NCBI GenBank assembly: GCA_024699855.1
Contig: JAMPIQ010000001.1
Span: 6,014,001-6,078,000 of the forward strand
DNA from: Aphelenchoides besseyi
Taxonomy: Eukaryota; Nematoda; Chromadorea; Rhabditida; Aphelenchoididae
Reading direction: 5' to 3'
Length of the DNA stretch: 64,000 nucleotides
Within the stretch, counting starts at the first letter, position 1, and each line of letters begins with the position of its first letter. Both the position numbers and the translations under genes were made by a program. A model generated the notes under the pieces. The model did no database searches. It was not told the DNA's origin and was given only the letters and a program-made list of their open reading frames with translations. Shown here one piece after another: positions 42,974 to 52,024 of the stretch.

Positions 42974-44289
42974 ATGGCAGCGGCATCTTATCGTCAATCA
43001 TCGCCAATCATTGGTAAGTTAAATCGTCTTAACCATTTCATGGCTTTCAGGGTACATGGGCCACATGCCCGGAGCCAAATTTCATGTTGGTTCTCGAACA
43101 CCTCGAGGCGCAAGTTTTACGTCAAGTCAACGATCTCAACATTTTACATCGCACAGGTAAGTGAGTCGAGATGAACAAATTGAATCGTTTTCAGTCGTGC
43201 CGAACAAACCCAAACGATCGGTGCTGGGAACAGAGACTCGACTTCGGTTGCCAACTATCGATTCGACAACGACGGAAATCCAATTCAACGAGATGTAAGA
43301 AGGAGATTAGTAGCGGCACAATCGAACTTTCCAGGAACCACAGACTCAACGAAGTCATCGAAGTCAAACCATGTTGAATGCGAGTAACGTCGGCGGTTTA
43401 GGCGCATCGCCGGTCTTTCAAATTCCCGTTCAATTTGTCCCGGCCGCTGATGCTTCGTCGGCAAGTTTGCAGATTCCTGTTCATCCGAGTATGCTCAATG
43501 GATTGGCATGTGAGTTGAAGGCACATACTGTTGACTGTGGACTTTTAAGCCAACGGTCAACCACGAACGGGAATGAGCGGCAGTCGTTCGGTTCACGATA
43601 TCGCGCGAAATACCGACCGTTTGAGTATTCACGATGATGAAGATGAAGGACGAGCTAACAAAACAGCTCGTTCGGCAAGTCGGGCATCAGCCGGAACAAA
43701 GAAACGTTCGAAATCGTTGCCAAAACGTGAGTTCTAGGTTTCGCGTTAAAATCTCTTTCTAGGAACGATCACACCAATTGATGATCGTGAACCGTGGCAT
43801 GACGCGGCATTGAATGGCGCCAATGGCGGTTGGTGGTCTGAAGGTCAAGCATTGCGGAACATTCGACGACACCGCGAAGGTTTGGGTTTACCGTCACGAA
43901 CACTCACCGGTCGAACTGTTGGCAATCAGACAGAAAGAGAAACGGTAGAATAAGTCTCGGTGTTGAAATAGTTTGGTCTTCAGGACAATGAGCCTCAAAT
44001 GGCTGCTGCGCCACGAGTCAGTGCAACTCCAGCCGTCGGATACACTGGTCATTTGACTGGTAAGTGCCATTAGACTTCTTCTTAAATTATAAATTTAGAG
44101 CTTCATCGCTTACAAGTCGGAAAGAATTTTACCGATGCAGCCAAAGAGTCGCGTAAACTCCAACAGTCGTATCGTGAGTCGTTGAACGGCTCGTTCATGT
44201 CCACACGTTCGCATAGTCCCGGTGGTCAGTCAAGAAAACAAAGTCGAGCAGCTCGTTCGACTCGACGTTCGCAACGCTCTCAACGATAA
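42974..44289 (+). CDS. CIMIP2/FAM166-like microtubule-associated protein
   Basis: Eight exons: 42974-43013, 43051-43156, 43195-43294, 43335-43509, 43550-43726, 43763-43944, 43984-44059, 44099-44289; about 348 aa with clean junctions. Near the N-terminus PIIGYMGHMPGAKFHVGSRT fits the G-Y-x-G-x-x-P-x-x-x-F-x-V-G motif of CIMIP2/FAM166 proteins, which sit inside ciliary doublet microtubules. A second, weaker G-Y-T-G-H appears near the C-terminus before LHRLQVGKNF. The rest is Ser/Arg/Gln-rich and basic, ending in an RRSQRSQR-type tail. A ciliary or microtubule role is inference from the motif. Confidence 0.6.
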
Positions 44290-44442
44290 TCTCCTTCACA
44301 ATAATCCCTAAATCTGCAACTTTTCGTAGTGTATCTCAAGAATAAATTTTTAGCTAGTTGGTCAGATGAATGTTTCATTTGTCAATTCAAGGAAAGAGAT
44401 TTGTCAGTGATCTTTGACTTGGTATCAAAACCAAGTCACTGT

Positions 44443-44525
44443 TTAGTTTTCGCGGATGGCCTTCAGTTTGCTAGCTTCGGCTGAACGACGGGAAGGGTTT
44501 TGAGCGCGTGGTTGAGCAGACGAAG
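44443..44525 (-). pseudogene. Terminal exon related to the 3' end of the 5.7-7.8 kb gene
   Basis: After a TTCTTTAG acceptor the minus strand reads SSAQPRAQNPSRRSAEAS and ends LKAIREN, nearly identical to the last residues of the Kunitz-like gene (SSAQPRAQNPPRRSAEAR and LKAIRED). A donor GTAAGT lies upstream at about 44586, and the exon before it is in frame with the GIY-YIG gene past that gene's TAG (44627-44625). Confidence 0.65.
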
Positions 44526-44624
44526 CTAAAGAACATAGTGTAAACATCAAAAAGGGCCAAAAATGAAATTTTGGAGAAACAACTTACGGAAATTCCCGAT
44601 GACGCGACATTCCAGAATCCTTGA

Positions 44625-45341
44625 CTAGATTTCATGGATCGTTAATTTGTTGCAGTGCTGAAATAATAGACGAAAGTGCCCAGTCGATTTGTCGACTTTG
44701 GAGTGATTTTGCTTGACAAATGTGTTGTAGGCATCGAGAAGCAAACATCGTCCAAGGAGCTTTTGGTTGTCCACGTTCCAATTGACTACCGGACCATGAT
44801 AATCTCCAGTAATAGTGTTAGCAAGTGTCGGAGACCACAAAGCATCGATCATTGCAGTTTCCATCGTGAATGCCATATTTTCGATACTTGTGGGGCAAAA
44901 TTTGAAGGGAATTACTGACTTTCCTTTTGCCCACAAGTCTTGAATGTAGCGTTTACATGCCGATTTTGGTTTCTGAAAGACGAGTTTAATGTAATAATAA
45001 TTTAATTCGATGCTTACCTTGTGGTTATCTCGTGCACCTATGAAGTGGTGGGCAACACGACCTCCCTTGCCTTTGCCAACGTAGAATGCTGCAATGACAA
45101 ATTCCTTGAAGGTGCAGGAAGTGGTGTCGATGGGTAGAAGAGCGGCGTCGAAGAGGAGATAACAATAGTATGCTCCTTTGTCTTCGTCCTCCAACATATC
45201 GTCACCATTATCAACTTCCTGCCATTCGAACGTTTCGACGTCTTCTCGCAACTCTTTTCCGCCTGTGTGAAGCTTGTCGTCCATCTCGGCAGCTAAGATG
45301 AACCCATCAAGGTCGTACTTTTGCGGTGGAGTTTTAAGCAT
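44625..45341 (-). CDS. GIY-YIG endonuclease domain protein (LEM-3/ANKLE1-like), damaged
   Basis: Two exons with an in-frame 48-bp intron (about 45018-44971). The domain reads YYCYLLFDAALLP, FYVGKGKGGRVAHHF, then SACKRYIQDLWAKGKSVIPF, METAMIDALWSP and a C-terminal LLDAYNTFV. The order and the FYVGKG core match the GIY-YIG nuclease of ANKLE1/LEM-3, which cuts chromatin bridges and branched DNA. There are no ankyrin or LEM parts. Upstream of 45341 the frame continues after a TAA into a Cys-rich segment (CCTIEPAKCKFGTNDINKW, to about 45500), where LINE sequence begins on the other strand. Downstream a TAG separates it from an in-frame exon at 44443. The gene is probably disabled or truncated. Confidence 0.65.
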   Translation of the reverse strand: MLKTPPQKYDLDGFILAAEMDDKLHTGGKELREDVETFEWQEVDNGDDMLEDEDKGAYYCYLLFDAALLPIDTTSCTFKEFVIAAFYVGKGKGGRVAHHFIGARDNHKVSIELNYYYIKLVFQKPKSACKRYIQDLWAKGKSVIPFKFCPTSIENMAFTMETAMIDALWSPTLANTITGDYHGPVVNWNVDNQKLLGRCLLLDAYNTFVKQNHSKVDKSTGHFRLLFQHCNKLTIHEI

Positions 45342-45499
45342 CAGTTAGATGTTGGGTTTCGCTGGTGGCATGCGCTGGAACTCCGGAACGCAAATGTGTT
45401 CACCGTCGTCGTTAACACAAAAGTTCTCATGACGATACCATTTGTTGATGTCATTGGTTCCAAATTTGCACTTGGCAGGTTCGATGGTGCAACAGAATT

Positions 45500-46690
45500 C
45501 GAACGGAGGCAAGGCCTTAGCTTTGATTCTGTGGAGATAAACGCTGTTATCAACACTTTGATCCACCAGAACATCGCCAAGAAATACACTCGGACTCTAC
45601 GAAACATCAACTCCGACTGCTCAACAACCTTCCAACTCTTCTATGATCCAATAGAAGTTCCGGTGAGACGCGGTGTGAGACAAGGTGATACCATTTCACC
45701 GAAGCTCTTCACTGCTGCTTTGGAAGACGTTTTCCGTCAGTTGGATTGAGAGCACTATGGCATTCGAATTGATGGAGAACAACTGCACCATCTTCGATTT
45801 GCCGATGACATCGTCCTATTCGCACATGACATCAAGACCGCCGAATCGATGCTCAATGAACTCAATGTTGCGGGTGCAAAAATCGGACTTCGCATCAACC
45901 GGAAGAAGACGCAGTTCATGGCAAACCCGAGTTGCAGAGATGGAAACATCAAACTCAACGATGAACCAATTCAACGGGTAAGCAAGTACATTTATTTAGG
46001 TTAGGAAATCACCGAAGATCACAAGATCGACGGTGAAATCCGAAGAAGACGATCAGCCGCTTGGTTTGGATTCAAAAACATCCAAGAAGTGCTGAAAACG
46101 ACAACGGACACCAAAATACGTGCGCAACTCTTCAATTCGATGGTTCTTCCGGCTCTGAACTACGGGTCTGAAACGTGGACAATGCGCAAATCCGAACGTA
46201 CAAAGTTGACAACAACTCAACGTGCGATGAAACGCCGCGTCCTTGGCATCAGACTTCGCGACAAAATCCGAAGCGAAAACGTCCGAGCACAAACGCAATT
46301 CAAAGATGCGGTGGAAGACGCTCTTCAAAGAAAACTCAGATGGGCCGGACATGTGGCACGACGGAATGACAATCGATGGACGACCAAAACCACTTTTTGG
46401 CGACCATTTGATTGCAAACGTCCACTTGGAAGACCTGCTGATAGATGGCAAAAAGACTTGGAGCGCACGATGGGGAGGTCATGGCCACAAATCGCCCAAG
46501 ACCGGAGCAAATGGAAACAGAGGTCGAAGTATTCGCATCAACTTATCATTTAATCCAACCTGCCTCTTTCACACCAGAAAGACTCGCGGCTTCGCCGCTC
46601 GCTTTCTTTACTTGTGTTTTGTGTGGATTCAACTTGCGGCTTTGTCGCTTGCTTACTTGTTAAACAATAACAAAAAATTCAACAATTAAC
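45500..46690 (+). mobile_element. RTE-type LINE fragment (reverse transcriptase), inactive
   Basis: The frame carries LSFDSVEINAVINTL, RRGVRQGDTISPKLF, then after a TGA at 45747-45749 HHLRFADDIVLFAHD, GLRINRKKTQFM, a stop in YIYLG*, and the 3' part SMVLPALNYGSETWTM and RWAGHVARRNDNRW. These are the palm (F-A-D-D) and thumb of endonuclease-type LINE reverse transcriptases. The endonuclease half is missing and two stops interrupt the frame. The 3' end is near 46690. The 5' boundary with the GIY-YIG gene is approximate. Confidence 0.85.
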
Positions 46691-46729
46691 TGGTGAAATG
46701 CACTGAAATCAAGAAATCAGAAACTTGAC

Positions 46730-47200
46730 ATTACATCGATCGTATCCCTGCGAATAGCTGTTTTGGATACATGTATTAAATACCGTTGTAACGCTCATTA
46801 GTTGAGTTTTCTAGAATGCTAATATGCACCTGTCAAAACACGACAAAAAATGACAACAACTACCTCTCGATTCGCACTAAAACCGAAAAAATCCGTAATC
46901 TCACAGTATATTGATTCGAATATCTATCTTCGAGTTGCGTATTATATACTGTTGTAACGCTCATTAGATGAGCTTTCTGGATTGCTAACACACATCTGTC
47001 AATCGATGACAAAAAGTTTAACAATTGGCTGCCGAAGTCCACTTAAGCCCAAATTTTAAGGCCCGCATTATATCGATCGTATCTTTGTGAGTAGTCATCC
47101 TTAAACTATGTACTATATACCATTGTAACGCTTTTTGATTGCGCTTTCTAGCATGCTAATATACATATTAGAGAAACATCTTAACAACCAAAATATGTGG
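46730..47200. repeat. Tandem repeat, three diverged copies of about 170 bp
   Basis: The landmark TTGTAACGCT/TTGTAACGC occurs at 46786, 46952 and 47123, each time followed by CATTAG-like sequence, a TTTCT(A/G)GxATTGCTAA/TGCTAA motif and CA(C)CTGTCA. Monomer spacing is 166 and 171 bp. The copies are clearly diverged. No coding frame. Confidence 0.75.
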
Positions 47201-47493
47201 ACCCGCATTTGGAGCAAAAATGAACAGAAAATTTCTACCAAAGTTAATAACTCCATTGTGATTATTTTATATGCTGTCGTATATTGCATGTCGATGAGCC
47301 CTACTGATGCGCACAACGCTATGTTCTTTCAAGGCAATCGGCTCAAGTTTCGATATGGTTTGATCAGAAAAACCGATTTCAGTGTTAATTTCAAGTCAAA
47401 AATTTACTCAGTAAAAGTTCGTATCTTGCAAAACAAATGTCAAATACGTACTCTCCATACTCTAATCTATAAGTTGGAACACTTTGTTTTTGC
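47201..47493. other. Spacer
   Basis: AT-rich. A plus-strand frame at 47135-47497 overlaps the repeat and is not convincing. Confidence 0.3.
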
Positions 47494-48178
47494 TTAAACC
47501 TTCAAAAGCGTCACCCCATCACCATCACCATCACTATCACCATCATCATTGCCGATTATGTTAGGGGATTGTATTGATAGTTGAATGAAACGAATAAACT
47601 TGTAACTTGTAACTTGCAAGGCCTTAGCCATCTGCTTGTCAGTGAACCGTTTGCCTTTTGAATGGCATCCCTTCTGATGTAGTCGAAGCAGCTTCAAAAA
47701 ATCCGTGTCGTATCCACACTCGATGCACAAAAATTCTCGCTTCTCTGTGACGTCACGATGACATAACATGTGCCTGTTAAATTGGTCTTGATTGACGAAG
47801 CCAGCGGTGTTCATGCATTCTTCGACTTCACAGAAGTACATCTAAACGAGAAATTGTGTATAAGGTCAGTGAGCTATAACTTACCGAAGTTCCATGCGTT
47901 TCAATAAAGTGTTGTTTGGCCGATCCAGTTTTTTTAAATGCTGCCTTTGATTTGCATCCCGGAAACGGACACTTTGTTACTTTGCCGAGAGCTGCTGCCG
48001 GCTCAAAGTAACGTTTAAAAAGCTCATCGAGTTCCTTTTGAGCGGCAGCAAAACGTTCATCTGTTAATTGGTCTCGAGCTGTGGAAGTCGATGGAGTGGC
48101 GGAAGTTGAAGGAGTTAGAGACGATTTGGGGGCTGAAGGTTTGGCGGCCGACGTCGATGGAATGAAATCTACATCCAT
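47494..48178 (-). CDS. C2H2 zinc-finger protein
   Basis: Exon 1 is 48178-47885 and exon 2 is 47841-47494, with a 43-bp intron; frame open throughout, about 213 aa. After a Ser/Thr/Pro-rich N-terminus come three zinc-finger-like units: CPFPGCKSKAAF...HFIETH, YFCEVEECMNTAGF...HMLCH and FLCIECGYDTDFLKLLRLH. The end is an Asp/Gly microsatellite-encoded run (GDSDGDGDGV) and may be an extension past an unnoticed intron. It is probably a nuclear DNA- or RNA-binding protein. Confidence 0.7.
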
Positions 48179-49529
48179 TTTCGTCGATTGATCGTTGAAG
48201 AATCTAAATCTCAAGGTTGACTTTCAATTGATATTTGAAGATAAACGATGGGCACAGTAAAATCGCGGATTTAACAAAAAGAACAAAGCAGTCGTTGAAT
48301 GAAATTTTTAAACGGTCATCGTAAAGTTCGATGTGCAGATAGAAAGCACAAAACTTTATGTGATGGGTGCTGCAAAGCGAGCGTCGAGTTATGGTAATTG
48401 ATTGATTTTGAAATGAGAAAAAAGAGTCGGATTTTTCGAATGCAAATTTGAGGGTTCGGTGTGCAATTTGTTGAAATGAAATGTTTGAGGAATTGAAAAA
48501 AATTCGAAGTCGCTGTTTCGATACCGTCTACAGAAGCCTCTTGGGTTTGAGCGATTGGGTTCGAAATTTGTTCGATAAGTGATGGAAGGAATTGATTAGA
48601 AGGTCAGAATCGGGTTGTTTGATTGTTGATGGCAATAAGCGACGTGGAGTTGTGGTCGAGAGTTCGAGTGGGCTGTTAAAGGTTGAAGAGTGAGGTAAGC
48701 GTTGGTTTGGGAGTTGAGAGCGAAAACGGAGTTGCTGGGTTTGCAATTGAGAAAGCGAGCAGTTTTGGAGAAATCGCAAATGCCAATGATCGTTGAACGA
48801 GTTGATGACTGTGTTGTTGAAATGTGATTAAAAGCAACTCGTTTTGAATTTAATCGAAAGCCCGATGAACACTGGATGGCTGATTTTGATTTGCAGTTGG
48901 AAGTTGAGTTTAAAATGTTGGGATAAGGAAATCCGAAAAAAGCTGATTGAAGTTTGTGAAACCGGTGGTGAGTTGGGTGAAAGATAAGACACAGACTGCT
49001 GGACTATTGGATTGAATTGCCGGTTTGACAGCAGACGGTCGTTGATGAACGTTGCTTGAGTTGCTGGGCGTGTTGTTTTGGAATGTTGGGAAAGTGGTTG
49101 AAAGCGAGCTGATCAAAAGAATCCCTTGTTGAATGAAATAAGCAATGTGTTGTATATAAGAAGAACTGTTTTAACGAATGGAACAAATATGTGTATAGAG
49201 AATAAACGAGAAATAATGTAGCCAGTGACAACAAAATCGCAAACGTGAGCGAAAAATGCTCAAGAAACAAGACGCCAAACATGAGAAATTTCGCTGGAAG
49301 AGCAAAGCGCGTTCAATTTGGGCGAAAAATAGTAAAAACTATGTTTGTTAGAAAAGGTTGATAATAAACATTTGGTACCTCGACTCGTGAGCATAAGAAA
49401 TTGATAACTGAAGTCAATGATCGTAATACTACCATAGCTCGCTGCTTCAAATGAACTGCTTGTATTGCGGATTGAAACTCCTTTTACGCTCAGATCTGAA
49501 TCTCTGCATCTGCTGTTGCTTGCTAAATT
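48179..49529. other. Spacer, no gene supported
   Basis: Several Leu/Ser-rich minus-strand frames (48528-48779, 49004-49282) show no splice sites or motifs. It may contain the promoter of the zinc-finger gene at its low end. Confidence 0.35.
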
Positions 49530-50330
49530 GACAGTTCAAAGTTCAAAGTTCAAAGTTTATTTCCAAAATCAACGGATAAACAGTGACCATTAAGTGATCA
49601 AGTAAAGTTCCGTGTTGGTGACCTCACGATTGTTGTCGTCTTTTCGATTTTTGTGGCAGCGGAATCGCAAATGTTTCTCCGAGCTTCTTCCAGCGTTGTT
49701 CGTCCTTTGCCGCTTCTGTCCATTGGTTCATCTTCTTCATTTTCCCTTTCGGCGTCTTTGCTTTGATTGTTCGAATTGGAAGGTTTCTTCTTGTTAGATG
49801 TTGCTGGTGCGTAGATTTGCGTCAATCTTGCAGTTTCGCCGTTTGGAAAGAGCCGAAAAAGTTGAGCAATTCGGTTGGTGTGAAAAATCGCGTTCTTAAC
49901 CAAACGGTTGGCTTGTTCGCTGACCAAAAAGCCGACTCCTTCAAACGTTGCTCGTTGATTGTCGTTGCCTGAGTGGTAGAAACGAAGATTGGAGTCCAGG
50001 CGGTGTGTGATTGACGTTCCATGTCGACGCGTTGACGAGATGCCCAGGATGTCGACGTTGATCGACCGGAGTTCTTCTTCCAATGCGCTGAGACGTTCTT
50101 CGGTTGCAATTGCTCGACAGTTGAAGGTTCCGATCTTGAGTTCATGACGCTTGGATCGTTGAGGCCATGTAGCATTCGGCATTTCTGCCTAACCGGGGGC
50201 TTGCAAGTGCTTGTCCCGGGCCACGCAACGGGTGAAAACGAGAAATCGAACAAAAACGAACAAAAAGCGGAGCGGCCGAAAAACACGACCGCTCGTCAGC
50301 TCGCTTCCCCCGCGTGTGTAAATTGACAGA
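49530..50330 (-). mobile_element. RTE-type LINE fragment (endonuclease), internally deleted
   Basis: On the minus strand a 5' leader (to about 50330) precedes MPNATWPQRSKRHELKIGTF, then NCRAIATEERLSALEEEL, DILGISSTRRHGTS and EGVGFLVSEQANRL, the N-terminal half of an apurinic-type endonuclease of RTE LINEs. The frame then becomes Lys/Glu-rich and ends at 49598. It is followed by a tail with three CTTTGAA heptamers (49530-49560), as at RTE 3' ends. The reverse transcriptase is missing, so this is an internally deleted copy. Confidence 0.75.
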
Positions 50331-50369
50331 ACAATGTTTTATTCGAGACACAAACATTCACAATCGATC

Positions 50370-50699
50370 TCAAATGTCGAACTCGGGAAAAGTACTGGAA
50401 ATCTCCATATCCTCTTCTTCACCGGCCTTCTTTCGGCGTTTCTTTGCTTTAACTTGCGGGTCCTTTTCATCACGAACGAAGTACAAGACCAGACCTGAAG
50501 TGACGGAGAACAGCGAGCAGAACGGACAGCAAACAACGAGAAGAATCAGCCAAAACATTGTCGTTTGTGGAATCGGTTCTTTTTCTCTTTAAAAAGTAGT
50601 TGGTAAGTGGAAGCTATCGAATCCAAATACTCACCGTTTTTTGGCTTCAGTTCCGACAATTAACATTGCGATCATGACGACAACGACCAACCGAAACAT
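50370..50699 (-). CDS. Small secretory-pathway membrane protein
   Basis: Exon 1 (50699-50635) encodes a signal peptide (MFRLVVVVMIAMLIVGTEA). Exon 2 (50586-50370) encodes a hydrophobic Cys-containing helix (FWLILLVVCCPFCSLFSV) and a Lys/Glu-rich cytoplasmic tail ending FPEFDI. It is about 93 aa. The family is unknown; layout resembles the gene at 60367-61032, which also ends in one helix and a basic tail. Confidence 0.6.
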
Positions 50700-50802
50700 G
50701 TTGATCAGCAATTCTAGAAGCAACTGTTTGACTTGGAAGTAAAAGTTGAATGAACGGAATTAGCATTCTTCAACTCGTTTTGATCGTGATCTGAGCTTCG
50801 AA

Positions 50803-51009
50803 TCATCGAAGTGAATCGAGAGTTGCAGGTACAAAAGGAGGTTTCTTTTTGACCACAACTTTTAGCACAACGATGTCTTTTGAGTTCTTAATGCTCAAAG
50901 CAAACCTGCGAACAAACGTTTCTGATATCAACACTTTTGCGATTGCCCATTTTTTCTCGCCGAGTTTCAACACCAACGGGTTTGTGTTGAAATTGGGATC
51001 AGTGATTTT
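50803..51009 (-). CDS. Orphan exon, coding-like, no start seen
   Basis: After a TTTACAG acceptor the frame reads KITDPNFNTNPLVLKLGEKK, WAIAKVLISETFVRRFALSI, KNSKDIVVLKVVVKKKPPFV and ends at TGA after ATLDSLR. The residue pattern is strongly coding-like. No methionine and no upstream exon are found, so this is a last exon of a longer gene or a gene relic. Confidence 0.4.
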   Translation of the reverse strand, partial: KITDPNFNTNPLVLKLGEKKWAIAKVLISETFVRRFALSIKNSKDIVVLKVVVKKKPPFVPATLDSLR

Positions 51010-52024
51010 CTGTAAAGCCTGACACTTGAAAAACGAATTTGCGCGCAGCGGTTAGTCATCACACTCAATCGGTGCGGTTATTTTTGTCTCGACCTTCTGC
51101 TCGATTTTTTGTTTGGACTACTTGAAGAGTTTGCAATTGGAGGCGCGCGAAGGCTAATCAGCCCGAAGGCTAAGATCGCGGACGAGCTCTCGCCAGCGGT
51201 CATTCGGCTCCTCGAGTGTTCTCGATTGAGACTCGTGGGTTGAAAAGACGAGAGTCGCGACGGTGGAGGTTTATCGCCTTCGGTGTTGAGTCGAGTCGGT
51301 TGTCGAAGCAAAGAGAGGGAGCTCGAATTCGCGCTCATGAAAAAACACCGACAAGCGAAGTTTATTAATCGGTTTCTCTAGCGACCGTTCAAATTTGCGC
51401 GTTAATCTTCTGCGAATTGGGGTGTTGTGTAGCCGGTTGATCATCCGGTTGTCATTCGCGCAAGTAGCCGCCTTCTTTCGGCCCACCCAAACGGTTCCAC
51501 ATTTGTGTTTCTGGGTCGCATTGAAGATCAGTTGGCCAAATATTGATGGCGAGAGCTCTTGGCTTTTTATTTGTCCACTTGAAAGACAGTTTGGACAGCT
51601 TTAGCGATCTTCACCTTCTAATCCACTACCATTCACGTTCCACTTCTTAGGCGACTCGTGAATACCGCATTAGTGACCAACGGATCTCCTCTCATCGTCC
51701 AGACACTTGCATAACCGACCTCACCGCGTAACTTCGGAGATCTGTCAACAAAAAAAGTTTTGCGCTCATTCCGGTAGTTGGGGGCGACGATTTCCGATCG
51801 TTGTTTGTTTTTCCGTTTACACGCGTCTCGAAGTTTTTGCGGACTTCCGGCCGAAAATCCCAAATTCGACACCGAATTCCGCAGCGCGCTCATTTGCGAC
51901 CTCCGGTTTCGTTTCAGCGACTTTGCGCGATAATCACGTGTATGCAACGGTAGAAGGGTTTGCAACGATTTTGACCGTTTTTCATCGATGAGCTCAATTT
52001 CAGCTCACAGTAAGTCGAACAGCG
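51010..52024. other. Spacer left of the large Kunitz protein gene
   Basis: It may contain further exons belonging to the orphan exon at 50803 and the promoter of the gene at 52025. No motif or repeat is recognised. Confidence 0.3.

Noticed and set aside
47521..47560. CAT/CCATCA microsatellite as a CRISPR or satellite array
   Set aside because: It is a short trinucleotide-type microsatellite inside the zinc-finger frame.
48528..49282. Leu/Ser/Gln-rich minus-strand frames as a secreted protein
   Set aside because: Low-complexity translations with no splice support.
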